Shown here: positions 53,700 through 63,239 of the stretch, piece by piece
How the letters are laid out: each line of letters begins with the position of its first letter
Position numbering within the stretch: position 1 is the stretch's first letter
Translations under genes and position numbers: made by a program
Notes under the pieces: generated by a model
The model's database searches: none
The model's input: only the letters and a program-made list of their open reading frames with translations
What the model was told of the DNA's origin: nothing
From: Pseudoduganella umbonata
GTDB lineage: Bacteria; Pseudomonadota; Gammaproteobacteria; Burkholderiales; Burkholderiaceae_D
Direction of reading: 5' to 3'
Assembly (NCBI RefSeq): GCF_014192225.1
Contig: NZ_JACHXS010000015.1
Coordinates: 1 to 64,000 of the forward strand
Length of the DNA stretch: 64,000 nt

Positions 53700-54809
53700 A
53701 TGATCTCCCATATCGAAACCTACCTCGTGGACGTGCCGACGATCCGTCCGCACAAGCTCTCCGTGGCCACGATGAACACGCAGACGCTGGTACTGGTGCG
53801 CATCCGCTGCGCCGACGGCATCGAAGGCTGGGGCGAGGGCACCACGATCGGCGGCCTGGCCTACGGCGAGGAAAGCCCGGAAAGCATCAAGGCCAATATC
53901 GACACCCACATCGCGCCGCTGCTGGTCGGCATGGAAGCCGGCGCGGTCGCGAAAGCGATGGCGAAGGTGCGCAAGGCCATCCAGGGCAACCGCTTTGCCA
54001 AGTGCGCGATCGAGACCGCGCTGCTCGATGCGCAGGGCCGCCGCCTGGGCGTGCCGGTCAGCGAACTGCTGGGCGGCCGCGTGCGCGACAGGCTGCCGGT
54101 GGCGTGGACGCTGGCGTCCGGCGATACCGCGAAGGACATCGCCGAGGCCGAGAAGATGCTGGAACTGCGCCGCCACCGCATCTTCAAGCTGAAGATCGGC
54201 GCCCGCGGCGTGAACGACGACGTGGCCCACGTGCTGGCCATCAAGCGCGCGCTGGGCGACGCGGCCAGCGTGCGGGTCGACGTCAACCAGGCATGGAGCG
54301 AACTGCAGGCGGTACGCGGCATCGCCGCGCTGCAGGATGGCGGCGTCGACCTGGTCGAGCAGCCGGTGCGGGCCGAGAACCGCGAAGCGATGCGCCGCCT
54401 GGCGCGCCGTTTCGACGTGGCGATCATGGCCGACGAAGCGCTGCACGGCCCGGTCGACGCCTGGAACATCGCCCGCATCGAAGGCGCCGACGTGTTTGCC
54501 GTGAAGATCGCGCAGTCGGGCGGCCTGGTGCCGGCCCAGCAGGTCGCCGCGGTGGCGCAGCAGGCCGGGATCGGGCTGTATGGCGGCACGATGCTGGAAG
54601 GCGGTATCGGCACGGCGGCCACGGCGCAGCTGTGCGCCACGTTCGCCGACCTGTCCTGGGATACCGAACTGTTCGGCCCCTTGCTGCTGACCGAGGAAGT
54701 GCTGTGCGAGCCGCTGGTATACCGCGACTTCATGCTGGAAGTGCCGGCCGGGCCGGGCCTGGGCGTGTCCATCGATACCGACAAGCTGCACCGGCTGGCG
54801 CGCAAATAA
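53700..54809 (+). CDS. catB: muconate cycloisomerase
   Basis: A 369-residue enolase-superfamily enzyme converting cis,cis-muconate to muconolactone. The capping domain starts ISHIETYLVDVPTIRPHKLS. The catalytic barrel has the K-x-K motif in IFKLKIGARG, the metal ligands in RVDVNQAW, VEQPV and MADEAL, and lysine in FAVKIAQSGG. It is the first gene of the catechol/benzoate operon, divergent from the LysR gene. catC follows after 22 bases. Length and the opening match chromosomal CatB, not a chloromuconate enzyme, though substrate range cannot be judged by sequence alone. Confidence 0.95.
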   Translation: MISHIETYLVDVPTIRPHKLSVATMNTQTLVLVRIRCADGIEGWGEGTTIGGLAYGEESPESIKANIDTHIAPLLVGMEAGAVAKAMAKVRKAIQGNRFAKCAIETALLDAQGRRLGVPVSELLGGRVRDRLPVAWTLASGDTAKDIAEAEKMLELRRHRIFKLKIGARGVNDDVAHVLAIKRALGDAASVRVDVNQAWSELQAVRGIAALQDGGVDLVEQPVRAENREAMRRLARRFDVAIMADEALHGPVDAWNIARIEGADVFAVKIAQSGGLVPAQQVAAVAQQAGIGLYGGTMLEGGIGTAATAQLCATFADLSWDTELFGPLLLTEEVLCEPLVYRDFMLEVPAGPGLGVSIDTDKLHRLARK

Positions 54810-54831
54810 GTCATCAATAAGGAGAGAGACC

Positions 54832-55122
54832 ATGCTGTTCCATGTCCGAATGGATGTCCAGCTGCCGCCGGGCATGCCGGCCGACCAGGCCGCGCAACTG
54901 AAGGCCGACGAGAAGGCGCTGGCCCAGCGCCTGCAGGAAGAGGGCAAGTGGCGCCACCTGTGGCGCATCGCCGGGCAGTACGCCAACGTCAGCATCTTCG
55001 ACGTCGGCGGCAACGAAGAGCTGCACGCGCTGCTGATGTCGCTGCCGCTGTTCCCGTACATGAAGATCGACGTCACGCCGCTGTGCCGGCACCCGTCCTC
55101 GATCCGCACCAACGATTTTTGA
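54832..55122 (+). CDS. catC: muconolactone delta-isomerase
   Basis: A 96-residue protein matching CatC along its whole length: MLFHVRMDVQLPPGMP, ADEKALAQRLQEEGKW, HLWRIAGQYANVSIFDV and FPYMKIDVTPLCRHPSS. It isomerises muconolactone to 3-oxoadipate enol-lactone and forms a decamer in known cases. AGGAGAGA precedes the ATG. It lies between catB and catA. Confidence 0.96.
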   Translation: MLFHVRMDVQLPPGMPADQAAQLKADEKALAQRLQEEGKWRHLWRIAGQYANVSIFDVGGNEELHALLMSLPLFPYMKIDVTPLCRHPSSIRTNDF

Positions 55123-55143
55123 CCGGAATACAAGGAGACAATC

Positions 55144-56064
55144 ATGACCCATAATGACATCGACAAACTCGTCAACAGCTGGATCGTCGAATCGGCGATC
55201 CGCCCCGCCAATCCGCGCGTGCAGCAGATCGTGGTGCGCCTGGTGGGCGACCTGTGCAAGGCGATCGAGGACCTGGACATCACGCCGAACGAATTCTGGC
55301 AAGGTCTCGAATACTTCTCCGCGGCCGGCGCGAACAATGAACTCGGCTTGCTGACGCCGGGCCTGGGCCTGGAGCGCTTCATGGACATCCGCGCCGACGA
55401 AGCCGATGCGAAGGCCGGGCTGGAAGGCGGCACGCCGCGCACCATCGAAGGCCCGCTGTACGTGGCCGGTGCGCCGGTCTGCCAGGGCAGCGCGCGGCTC
55501 GACGACGGTACCGAGAGCGACCGCGCCGAAGTGCTGTTCATGCAGGGCACGGTGTACGGGGAGAACGGCCGGCCGGTCCCCGGCGCGCAGGTGGAGGTGT
55601 GGCACGCGAATTTGCTGGGCAACTACTCGCACTTCGACCAGACGCAGTCGCCGTTCAACCTGCGCCGCACGATCGTCGCGGACGACAAAGGGCGCTACCA
55701 GTTCCGCACCATCATGCCGAAGGGCTACGGCTGTCCTCCGGGCGGCAGCACGCAGACGCTGCTGGACCTGCTGGGACGCCATGGACAGCGCCCGGCGCAC
55801 ATCCACTTCTTCGTGTCCGCCGACGGCCACCGCAAGCTGACCACGCAGATCAACATCGACGGCGATGAATACCTGTGGGACGACTTCGCGTTCGCCAGCC
55901 GCGAGGGCCTGGTGCCGCCGGTGGTGCGCGTCGACGATCCGGCCGCCATCGCGGCGAAGGACCTGCAAAAGCCGTTCGCATCGATCGACTTCGATTTCCA
56001 CCTGCATGCCGACAGCGCGGCCGCCCCGGCCGGCGACGTCGAACGCACCCGCGCCGCCGCCTGA
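55144..56064 (+). CDS. catA: catechol 1,2-dioxygenase
   Basis: A 306-residue intradiol dioxygenase that cleaves catechol to cis,cis-muconate with nonheme Fe(III). The N-terminal helical dimer/lipid-binding domain (LVNSWIVESAIRPANPRVQQ) precedes the catalytic beta-sandwich. The iron ligands are Tyr in NLLGNYSHFD, Tyr in KGYGCPPGG and two His in RPAHIHFFVSA. AAGGAG precedes the ATG. It is the third gene of the operon; benA follows after 11 bases. Confidence 0.96.
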   Translation: MTHNDIDKLVNSWIVESAIRPANPRVQQIVVRLVGDLCKAIEDLDITPNEFWQGLEYFSAAGANNELGLLTPGLGLERFMDIRADEADAKAGLEGGTPRTIEGPLYVAGAPVCQGSARLDDGTESDRAEVLFMQGTVYGENGRPVPGAQVEVWHANLLGNYSHFDQTQSPFNLRRTIVADDKGRYQFRTIMPKGYGCPPGGSTQTLLDLLGRHGQRPAHIHFFVSADGHRKLTTQINIDGDEYLWDDFAFASREGLVPPVVRVDDPAAIAAKDLQKPFASIDFDFHLHADSAAAPAGDVERTRAAA

Positions 56065-56075
56065 GGAGTATCGCC

Positions 56076-57461
56076 ATGAACCAGCGCACCACGATCCCGA
56101 TCCATCCGGCCAGGCCATCCATGCCGTCCTCTGTTGACGGTCTGTTGATCGAAGACGAAGGGAAGGGCGACTACCGCGTCCACCGCAGCGCCTTCACCGA
56201 CCCGGATCTGTTCGAACTGGAGATGAAGCACATCTTCGAAGGCAACTGGATCTACCTGGCCCACGAGAGCCAGATCCCGAACAACAACGACTACTACACC
56301 ACGCACATCGGGCGGCAGCCGGTGTTTATCGCCCGCAACAAGCAGGGCGAACTGAATGCCTTCATCAACGCCTGCAGCCACCGCGGCGCGCAGCTGTGCC
56401 GCCACAAGCGCGGCAACAAGGCCACGTACACGTGCCCGTTCCACGGCTGGACGTTCAACAACAGCGGCAAGCTGCTGAAGGTGAAGGACCCGGAAGGCGC
56501 CGGCTATCCGGACTGCTTCAACAAGGAAGGCTCGCACGACCTGAAGAAGGTGCCGAAGTTCGCCAGCTACCGGGGCTTCCTGTTCGGCAGCATCAACCCG
56601 GACGTGGTGCCGCTGGAAGAGTTCCTCGGCGGCGCCGGCAAGATCATCGACATGATCGTCGACCAGTCGGCCGATGGCCTGGAAGTGCTGCGTGGCGCGT
56701 CCACCTATACGTTCGACGGCAACTGGAAGCTGCAGGCTGAAAACGGCGCGGACGGCTACCACGTGTCGGCCGTGCACTGGAACTACGCGGCCACGACGAA
56801 CCGCCGCAAGGAACAGGAAGCGCAGCCGGGCCGCGAAGACAAGATCCGCGCGATGGATGCGGGCACCTGGGGCCGGCAGGGCGGCGGCTTCTACGCGTTC
56901 GAGTACGGCCACATGCTGCTGTGGACGCAGTGGTCGAACCCGCAGGACCGGCCGAACTATCCGCGCCGCGCCGAGTACGCCGAAAAGTTCGGCGAAGCGA
57001 CGGCGAACTGGATGATCGAGCGCTCGCGCAACCTGTGCCTGTATCCGAACGTCTACCTGATGGACCAGTTCGGGTCGCAGATCCGCCTTCTGCGCCCGAT
57101 CTCGGTGGACAAGACCGAAGTGACGATCTACTGCATCGCGCCGAAAGGCGAGTCCGACGAGGCCCGCGCCCGCCGCATCCGCCAGTACGAGGACTTCTTC
57201 AACGTCAGCGGCATGGCCACGCCGGACGACCTGGAAGAGTTCCGCGCCTGCCAGACCGGCTATGCCGGCGCGTCGATGGAGTGGAACGACATGTGCCGCG
57301 GCGCGACGCACTGGATCAAGGGACCGGACGAGGCGGCGAAGGAAATCGGCCTGGCGCCCGTGCTCTCCGGCGTGCGCACCGAAGACGAAGGTTTGTACAC
57401 CGTGCAGCACCGCTACTGGCTCGACGTGATGCAGAAAGCCGTGAAGGAGGGTCAGCCATGA
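56076..57461 (+). CDS. benA: benzoate 1,2-dioxygenase, large (alpha) subunit
   Basis: A 461-residue Rieske oxygenase subunit converting benzoate to its cis-1,2-diol together with BenB and BenC. The Rieske ligands are in NACSHRGAQLC and TCPFHGWTFN (about residues 95-120). The mononuclear iron motif is GADGYHVSAVH near residue 225. Family-typical segments include RLLRPISVDKTEVTIYC. GAGGAG-like sequence precedes ATG 56076; an upstream in-frame extension lies inside catA and is rejected. It overlaps benB by four bases. Confidence 0.95.
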   Translation: MNQRTTIPIHPARPSMPSSVDGLLIEDEGKGDYRVHRSAFTDPDLFELEMKHIFEGNWIYLAHESQIPNNNDYYTTHIGRQPVFIARNKQGELNAFINACSHRGAQLCRHKRGNKATYTCPFHGWTFNNSGKLLKVKDPEGAGYPDCFNKEGSHDLKKVPKFASYRGFLFGSINPDVVPLEEFLGGAGKIIDMIVDQSADGLEVLRGASTYTFDGNWKLQAENGADGYHVSAVHWNYAATTNRRKEQEAQPGREDKIRAMDAGTWGRQGGGFYAFEYGHMLLWTQWSNPQDRPNYPRRAEYAEKFGEATANWMIERSRNLCLYPNVYLMDQFGSQIRLLRPISVDKTEVTIYCIAPKGESDEARARRIRQYEDFFNVSGMATPDDLEEFRACQTGYAGASMEWNDMCRGATHWIKGPDEAAKEIGLAPVLSGVRTEDEGLYTVQHRYWLDVMQKAVKEGQP

Positions 57462-57949
57462 GCGACGTCACCATCGAACGGATCGCCGCCTTCCTGTACC
57501 GCGAAGCGCGCCTGCTGGACGACGAGCAGTGGGACGACTGGCTGGAGTGCTACCACCCCGACGCCCGCTTCTGGATGCCGTCCTGGGACGACGACGGCAC
57601 GCTGGTGACGGACCCGCAGCGGGAAATCTCGCTGATCTACTACCCGACCCGCCAGGGGCTGGAGGACCGCGTGTTCCGCATCAAGACGGAGCGCTCGAGC
57701 GCGACGATTCCCGATACGCGTACCAGCCACAACATCGCCAACATCGAAGTGGTGCAACAAGAAGGGAGCACGGTCACGGTGCGCTTCAACTGGAACACGC
57801 TGAGCCACCGCTACAAGACGGACTTCGCGTACTTCGGCATGTCGCGCTACGTGATCGATTTCGGCGGCGACCGGCCGCGCATCCTCGACAAATACGTCGT
57901 GCTGAAGAACGACTACATCAACCAGGTCATCGACGTCTATCACATCTAG
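57458..57949 (+). CDS. benB: benzoate 1,2-dioxygenase, small (beta) subunit
   Basis: A 163-residue beta subunit of the ring-hydroxylating dioxygenase: IAAFLYREARLLDDEQWDDW, CYHPDARFWMPSWDDDG, REISLIYYPTRQGLEDRVFR and DKYVVLKNDYINQVIDVYHI. It supports the alpha3-beta3 structure. The start overlaps the benA stop (ATGA), and AAGGAGG lies upstream. benC follows after 29 bases. Confidence 0.95.
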   Translation: MSDVTIERIAAFLYREARLLDDEQWDDWLECYHPDARFWMPSWDDDGTLVTDPQREISLIYYPTRQGLEDRVFRIKTERSSATIPDTRTSHNIANIEVVQQEGSTVTVRFNWNTLSHRYKTDFAYFGMSRYVIDFGGDRPRILDKYVVLKNDYINQVIDVYHI

Positions 57950-57978
57950 TCGATCGACAAGCCACAAGGAGACAGGTG

Positions 57979-58995
57979 ATGAACACCCACCGCATCGCCC
58001 TGCAGTTCGAAGACGGGATCACCCGCTTCATCACCTGCAACGACAACGAAAAACTGGCCGATGCCGCATACCGGCAGAAGGTCAACATTCCGCTCGATTG
58101 CCGCGACGGCGCCTGCGGCACCTGCCGCGGCTTCTGCGAGTCGGGCAGCTACGACATGCCCGAGTCGAGCTACATCGAGGATGCCCTGGAGCCGGAGGAC
58201 GCGGCGCAAGGCTACATCCTGGCCTGCCAGTGCAAGCCGACCTCCGACTGCGTGGTGCGTATTCCCGCCACATCGGCGTCGTGCAAGTCCGGGGCCAGCA
58301 CGTTTGCCGGCAAGGTCGCCGCCGTCGAGCACCTGTCGGCATCGACGATCGCGTTCGCCATCGATCTCGACGCCGACGGGCCGGATTTCCTGCCGGGCCA
58401 GTATGTCAATGTCGGCATTCCCGGCACCGCGCTGACCCGCTCGTACTCGTTCAGCTCCCCGCCTGGTTCCACGCAGGCGCGTTTCGTGGTGCGCAACGTG
58501 CCGGGCGGCCGGATGAGCGGCTTCCTGTCGCAGGAAGCGGCCGCCGGCCAGCCGGTCGCGTTCACGGGACCGTATGGCAGCTTCTACCTGCGGCCGGTGG
58601 TACGCCCGGTGCTGCTGCTGGCAGGCGGCACCGGCATTGCGCCGTTCCTGTCGATGCTCGACGTGCTGGCCGTCAAAGGTTTCGCGCATCCGGTGCGGCT
58701 GGTCTACGCGGTGACCAACGACCACGACCTGGTGGGGCTGGAACAGCTGGACCGCATCGCCGCGGCGCATCCCCATTTCACGTATGTGACCACGGTGGCG
58801 ACAGCGGACAGCCGGCACCCGCGCAAGGGGTACGCAACGGCGCACGTGGAGCCGGGCTGGATGAACGGCGGCGACGTCGATGTCTACCTGTGCGGCCCGG
58901 TGCCGATGGTGGACGCGGTGCGCGGCTGGTTTGCGGAGACGGGTGTGACGCCCGCCAGCTTCCACTACGAAAAATTCTCGTCGACGGGAGCCTGA
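57979..58995 (+). CDS. benC: benzoate 1,2-dioxygenase electron transfer component
   Basis: A 338-residue NADH reductase feeding BenAB. The N-terminal plant-type 2Fe-2S domain has CRDGACGTCRGFCESG and ILACQCKP with four ligand cysteines. The FAD domain has RSYSFSSPPG, and the NAD domain has GGTGIAPFLSML and LCGPVPMVDAV. AAGGAGAC precedes ATG 57979. benD follows one base after its stop. Order and length match BenC of pseudomonads and acinetobacters. Confidence 0.95.
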   Translation: MNTHRIALQFEDGITRFITCNDNEKLADAAYRQKVNIPLDCRDGACGTCRGFCESGSYDMPESSYIEDALEPEDAAQGYILACQCKPTSDCVVRIPATSASCKSGASTFAGKVAAVEHLSASTIAFAIDLDADGPDFLPGQYVNVGIPGTALTRSYSFSSPPGSTQARFVVRNVPGGRMSGFLSQEAAAGQPVAFTGPYGSFYLRPVVRPVLLLAGGTGIAPFLSMLDVLAVKGFAHPVRLVYAVTNDHDLVGLEQLDRIAAAHPHFTYVTTVATADSRHPRKGYATAHVEPGWMNGGDVDVYLCGPVPMVDAVRGWFAETGVTPASFHYEKFSSTGA

Positions 58996-58996
58996 G

Positions 58997-59809
58997 ATGA
59001 CGGATCGCATGACATATGAAACGGAAAGCCGGCGCGAACGTTTCCGCGGCAAGGTCGTCATCGTCACCGGCGCGGCGCAGGGAATCGGCCGCGGCGTGGC
59101 GCTTGCCGCCGCGCGGGAGGGCGCACAGCTGGTCCTGGCCGATCGCGCCGGCCTCGTTGCCGAGGTGGCCGCCGAATGCGCGGAACTGAAGGCCCAGGTA
59201 GCGGTCGTGCAGTCGGACCTTGAAACCTATGCCGGCGCGGTCGCCGTCGTCGACAGGGCGCTGGCCGAATTCGGCCGCGTCGACGTGTTGGTCAACAATG
59301 TCGGCGGCACCATCTGGGCCAAGCCTTACCAGGAATACGAGGAAGAGCAGATCGAAGCGGAGATCCGCCGCTCGCTGTTCCCCACGCTGTGGTGCTGCCG
59401 CGCCGTGCTGCCGTCGATGATCGAACGGCGCAGCGGCAGCATCGTCAATATCTCGTCGATCGCCACGCGCGGCATCTACCGGATTCCCTATTCGGCGGCG
59501 AAGGGCGGCATCAATGCGCTGACCGCCAGCCTGGCGCTGGAACATGCGCAGGACGGCATCCGCGTCAACGCCGTGGCCACCGGCGGCACCGAGGCGCCGC
59601 CGCGCGTGGTGCCGCGCAATCCGCAGCCGCTCAGCGCGCAGGAGCAGGCGTGGTACCAGGGCATCGTCGACCAGACCATCGCCAGCAGTCCGATGCACCG
59701 CTACGGCACCATCGGCGAGCAGGTCGGCGCCATCCTGTTCCTGGCCTCCGATGAAGCGTCCTATATCACCGGCAGCGTGCTGCCGGTCGGCGGCGGGGAC
59801 CAGGGATGA
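58997..59809 (+). CDS. benD: benzoate cis-diol dehydrogenase
   Basis: A 270-residue short-chain dehydrogenase that oxidises the benzoate diol to catechol with CO2 release. The NAD site is TGAAQGIGRG. The catalytic Ser and the YSAAKGG motif are in NISSIATRGIYRIPYSAAKG. The ending SVLPVGGGDQG is typical. The stop overlaps the pcaD start (ATGA), at the head of the 12-bp repeats. An in-frame second Met is at residue 5. Confidence 0.95.
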   Translation: MTDRMTYETESRRERFRGKVVIVTGAAQGIGRGVALAAAREGAQLVLADRAGLVAEVAAECAELKAQVAVVQSDLETYAGAVAVVDRALAEFGRVDVLVNNVGGTIWAKPYQEYEEEQIEAEIRRSLFPTLWCCRAVLPSMIERRSGSIVNISSIATRGIYRIPYSAAKGGINALTASLALEHAQDGIRVNAVATGGTEAPPRVVPRNPQPLSAQEQAWYQGIVDQTIASSPMHRYGTIGEQVGAILFLASDEASYITGSVLPVGGGDQG

Positions 59810-59841
59810 ATACCGTCATGAATCCCGTCATGAATACCGTC
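59806..59841 (+). repeat. three tandem 12-bp units at the pcaD start
   Basis: Units ATGAATACCGTC, ATGAATCCCGTC and ATGAATACCGTC, with one mismatch in the middle copy. Each unit supplies an in-frame ATG. The first overlaps the benD stop codon. Confidence 0.9.
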
Positions 59842-60609
59842 GAACTCAATGGCAGCGCATGCCGGTACCGGACCGACGGCGATCCGCGCAACCCGGCGGT
59901 GCTGATGTGTAATTCGCTCGGCACCGACCACACGATGTGGAACGCGCAGGTCGACACGCTGTCGCGCTGCTTCCACGTAGTGCGCTACGACACGCGCGGC
60001 CACGGCGAATCCGCCAGCCCGCCCGGCCCGTACAGCCTGGAGATGCTGGCCAACGACGCGCTGGCGCTGCTGGATCACCTGGAAATCTGCCGTGCCCACG
60101 TGGTCGGCCTGTCGATGGGCGGCCTGGTCGCGCAGTGCCTGGGCCTTTACGCGCCGCACCGGGTCAACCGGCTGGTGCTGGCCAACACGGCGGCCCGCAT
60201 CGGCACGGCGGCCGGCTGGCGCAGCCGCGCCGAAGCGGTGCGCGAGGATGGCCTGGCCGGTATCGCCGCCACGTCGCCCGCACGCTGGTTCACGCCCGCA
60301 TTCGCGGCGGAGTACCGGACCATCGTCGAACCGCTGCAGCATGCGCTGCGCAGGCAGTCGCCCGAAGGTTACGCGGCCTGCTGCGATGCGCTGGCCGGCG
60401 CCGACCTGGGCGACGACATCCGCGCGATCGCGGCACCGGTGCTGGTGATCGCCGGCGAAGCCGATCCGGTGACCACGGTCGCCGATGGCGTCGCGCTGTG
60501 CACGCGGATCCGCGACGCCAGGCTGGTTACCTTGCCGGCATCGCATCTGTCCAGCATTGAAGTCCCCGCGGCCTTCGCGCGGGAAGTGCAGTCCTTCCTT
60601 CACTCCTGA
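59806..60609 (+). CDS. pcaD: 3-oxoadipate enol-lactonase
   Basis: A 267-residue alpha/beta hydrolase converting 3-oxoadipate enol-lactone to 3-oxoadipate, the next step after CatC. The nucleophile S103 is in GLSMGG, with Asp in GEADPVTTV and His in LPASHLSS. Typical PcaD sequence includes CNSLGTDHTMWNAQVDTL and YDTRGHGESA. The N-terminus reads MNTVMNPVMNTV because a 12-base unit is present three times, giving three in-frame ATGs (59806, 59818, 59830); the third would give a standard N-terminus. It overlaps benD. Its place in the ben/cat operon completes the route to 3-oxoadipate. Confidence 0.93.
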   Translation: MNTVMNPVMNTVELNGSACRYRTDGDPRNPAVLMCNSLGTDHTMWNAQVDTLSRCFHVVRYDTRGHGESASPPGPYSLEMLANDALALLDHLEICRAHVVGLSMGGLVAQCLGLYAPHRVNRLVLANTAARIGTAAGWRSRAEAVREDGLAGIAATSPARWFTPAFAAEYRTIVEPLQHALRRQSPEGYAACCDALAGADLGDDIRAIAAPVLVIAGEADPVTTVADGVALCTRIRDARLVTLPASHLSSIEVPAAFAREVQSFLHS

Positions 60610-60616
60610 GGACATC

Positions 60617-61807
60617 ATGAGCGATACGGTTCGGCCGAGCGACCCGGCCGGCATGGCGGCGCACGCGCTGCCGCTGCCGGCGATCGTGGCGGGATTCCTG
60701 GCGGTGCTGGTGTCGTTTGCCGGGCCGCTGGCGATCTTCTACCAGGCCGCGCAGGCGGCGCAGGTGGATGCCACCATGTTCGCCTCGTGGGTCTGGGGCA
60801 TTTCGATCGGCGCCGGCGTCACCGGCATCTTCCTCAGCATCCGCTACCGGGTGCCCGTCATCACCGCCTGGTCGGCACCCGGCACCGCACTGCTGATCGC
60901 GCTGTTCCCGGCATTGTCCGTGGCGGAGGCGGTTGGCGCCTACATCACGGCGGCGGCGATCCTGCTGGTGCTCGGTCTGACCGGCAGCGTCGACCGCATC
61001 ATGCGCCACATCCCGCAGGGCGTCGCCGCCGGCATGATGGCCGGGATCCTGCTGCCGTTCGGATTGAACGCATTTCGCGGCGTCGGCAGCCTGCCGGTGG
61101 TGGCGATCGGGATGATTGCGGCCTACCTGCTGTGCCGGCGCATGCTGCCCCGCTACACGGTGGTCGCCGTGCTGGCGGCCGGCGTCGCCCTGGCGCTGGC
61201 CTCGGGGACGACGGATTTCCGCGGCGTCGGCTTTGCGCTGGCCGTGCCGGAACTGATCGCGCCGGAATGGTCACTCGGCAGCACTTTCAGCCTTGCACTG
61301 CCGCTGGTGCTCGTCACGCTGACGGGGCAATACCTGCCCGGCATGGCACTGCTGAAGACTTCCGGCTACAGCCTGCCCGCCAGGCCGGTGATGGTCGCCA
61401 ACAGCCTGGCGTCGCTGCTGGTTGCGTTCACGGGCGGCATCACGATCGCGATCGCCGCCATCACGGCGGCCATGTGCACCGGTCCGGATGCCCATGAGGA
61501 TCCCCGCAAGCGCTACATCGCCGGTGTCGCCAACGGCGTGTTCTACCTGCTAGCCGGCTTGTGCGCCGGCTCGATCGTCACCTTGTTCGCGGCGCTGCCG
61601 AAGGAACTGGTGGCGACCATCGCCGGGCTCGCCCTGCTGGGACCGATCGCATCGAACGTGGGCACCATGATGGCCGCGCCCGACCGCGAGGCGGCATTGA
61701 TCGCTTTCGTCGCCACCGCTTCCGGCATGACATTCCTCGGCCTGGGCGCGGCCTTCTGGGGCATCGCGATCGGCATCGCCGCGCATTTTCTCCTGACCCG
61801 CAAATAA
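60617..61807 (+). CDS. benE: benzoate/H+ symporter BenE
   Basis: A 396-residue membrane protein of the BenE family with about eleven to twelve hydrophobic segments. Family stretches include FYQAAQAAQVD, WVWGISIGAGVTGIFLSIRY, VPVITAWSAPGTALL, LTGQYLPGMALLKTSGY and ITAAMCTGPDAHEDPRKRY. It imports benzoate with protons. GAGGAC before ATG 60617 supports the start. It follows pcaD by seven bases. Confidence 0.94.
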   Translation: MSDTVRPSDPAGMAAHALPLPAIVAGFLAVLVSFAGPLAIFYQAAQAAQVDATMFASWVWGISIGAGVTGIFLSIRYRVPVITAWSAPGTALLIALFPALSVAEAVGAYITAAAILLVLGLTGSVDRIMRHIPQGVAAGMMAGILLPFGLNAFRGVGSLPVVAIGMIAAYLLCRRMLPRYTVVAVLAAGVALALASGTTDFRGVGFALAVPELIAPEWSLGSTFSLALPLVLVTLTGQYLPGMALLKTSGYSLPARPVMVANSLASLLVAFTGGITIAIAAITAAMCTGPDAHEDPRKRYIAGVANGVFYLLAGLCAGSIVTLFAALPKELVATIAGLALLGPIASNVGTMMAAPDREAALIAFVATASGMTFLGLGAAFWGIAIGIAAHFLLTRK

Positions 61808-61877
61808 GGAATACCGGCACCGGCCTTCATACACGATTCGACACAGCATCATCCAACAATCAAAGGAGACACGAATC

Positions 61878-63239
61878 ATGCGGCAAATCGACCTGCAACA
61901 ACTGGCGGACAAGGCCAGCTTCAACCGGTACCACGGCAGCATCCTGGCATGGTGCGCCATCATCATCATCTGCGACGGCTACGACCTCGCCGTGGCGGGC
62001 ATCGCGCTGCCGTCGATCATGAAGGACATGGGCGTGACGGCGCAAAGCGCCGGCTTCATGGTCAGCTCGGCACTGTTCGGCATGATGTTCGGCGCCATCT
62101 TCCTGGGCACCATCGCCGACCGCATCGGCCGCCGCGCCGCCATCGCCACCTGCCTGGCGCTGTTCTCGCTGTTCACCGCGGCCGCGGGCCTGACCAGCGA
62201 TCCCTATGTCTTCAGCGCGATGCGTTTCCTGGCCGGCCTCGGCATCGGCGGCGTGATGCCGAACGTGGTGGCGCAGATGACCGAATACTCGCCGAAGAAG
62301 ATCCGCGCCACGCTCGTCACGCTGATGTTTTCCGGCTATGCGGTGGGCGGCATGCTGGCCGCGCTGCTGGGCAAGGGCATGCTCGAAGCGTGGGGCTGGC
62401 AATCGGTCTTCCTGGCCGCCGGCGTGCCGGTGGTGCTGATTCCGTTCGTGCTGAAGTCGCTGCCGGAATCGCTGGCCTTCCTGGTCCGCAAGGGCCGTAT
62501 CGAAGAGGTGCAGCAGATCGCGCGCAGGCTGGAACCATCGTTCGTGCCGCAGCAGGGCGATTCCTATGCGCCGGCGTCCGGCGGCGCCGCGACCGGCACG
62601 CCGATCGGCCAGCTGTTCAAGGACGGCCGCGGCTTCTCCACGGCGATGTTCTGGGTCGCCTTCTTCATGTGCCTGTTCATGGTGTATGCCTTGAGCTCGT
62701 GGCTGGCCAAGCTGATGGCCGGCGCCGGCTACAGCCTCGGTTCGGCCTTGACGTTCGTGCTGGTGCTCAATTTCGGCGCCGTGATCGGCGCCGTCGGCGG
62801 CGGCTGGCTGGCGGACCGCTTCCACATCAAGTACGTGCTGGTGGCGATGTATGCTCTGGCGGCCGTGTCGATCACGCTGCTCGGCTATCCGGTATCGACG
62901 CCCGTGCTGTTCCTGCTGGTGGGGCTGGCGGGTGCGTCGACGATCGGCACGCAGATCGTCACCTATGCGTACGCCGGCCAGTTCTACCCGGCGGCGGTGC
63001 GCGCCACCGGCATCGGCTGGGCGTCGGGCGTGGGCCGCAGCGGCGCGATCCTGGCGCCGATCGTCATCGGCACGCTGGTCGGCATGGCGCTGCCGCTGCA
63101 GCAGAACTTCACCGCGATCGCCATCCCGGCCGTGATCGCGACGGTTGCCGTGTCGCTGATCCGGCACGACAGATCCGCGGCCGCGCACGAGCTGCTGGAG
63201 CAGGGCGGCAGCGGCGCCTTGCCAGGCAAGGCGGTCTAA
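61878..63239 (+). CDS. aromatic acid:H+ symporter (MFS, BenK/PcaK type)
   Basis: A 453-residue major facilitator of the AAHS group with twelve hydrophobic segments. The family signature near helix 1 is CDGYDLAVAGIALPSI, followed by the loop 2-3 motif GTIADRIGRRAAI and the helix 4-5 region FLAGLGIGGVMPNVVAQMTE. Close to BenK by context, but PcaK or another aromatic acid porter is possible, so no symbol is given. AGGAGA precedes ATG 61878, 70 bases after benE. Its stop overlaps that of the convergent Lrp gene by three bases. Confidence 0.92.
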   Translation: MRQIDLQQLADKASFNRYHGSILAWCAIIIICDGYDLAVAGIALPSIMKDMGVTAQSAGFMVSSALFGMMFGAIFLGTIADRIGRRAAIATCLALFSLFTAAAGLTSDPYVFSAMRFLAGLGIGGVMPNVVAQMTEYSPKKIRATLVTLMFSGYAVGGMLAALLGKGMLEAWGWQSVFLAAGVPVVLIPFVLKSLPESLAFLVRKGRIEEVQQIARRLEPSFVPQQGDSYAPASGGAATGTPIGQLFKDGRGFSTAMFWVAFFMCLFMVYALSSWLAKLMAGAGYSLGSALTFVLVLNFGAVIGAVGGGWLADRFHIKYVLVAMYALAAVSITLLGYPVSTPVLFLLVGLAGASTIGTQIVTYAYAGQFYPAAVRATGIGWASGVGRSGAILAPIVIGTLVGMALPLQQNFTAIAIPAVIATVAVSLIRHDRSAAAHELLEQGGSGALPGKAV

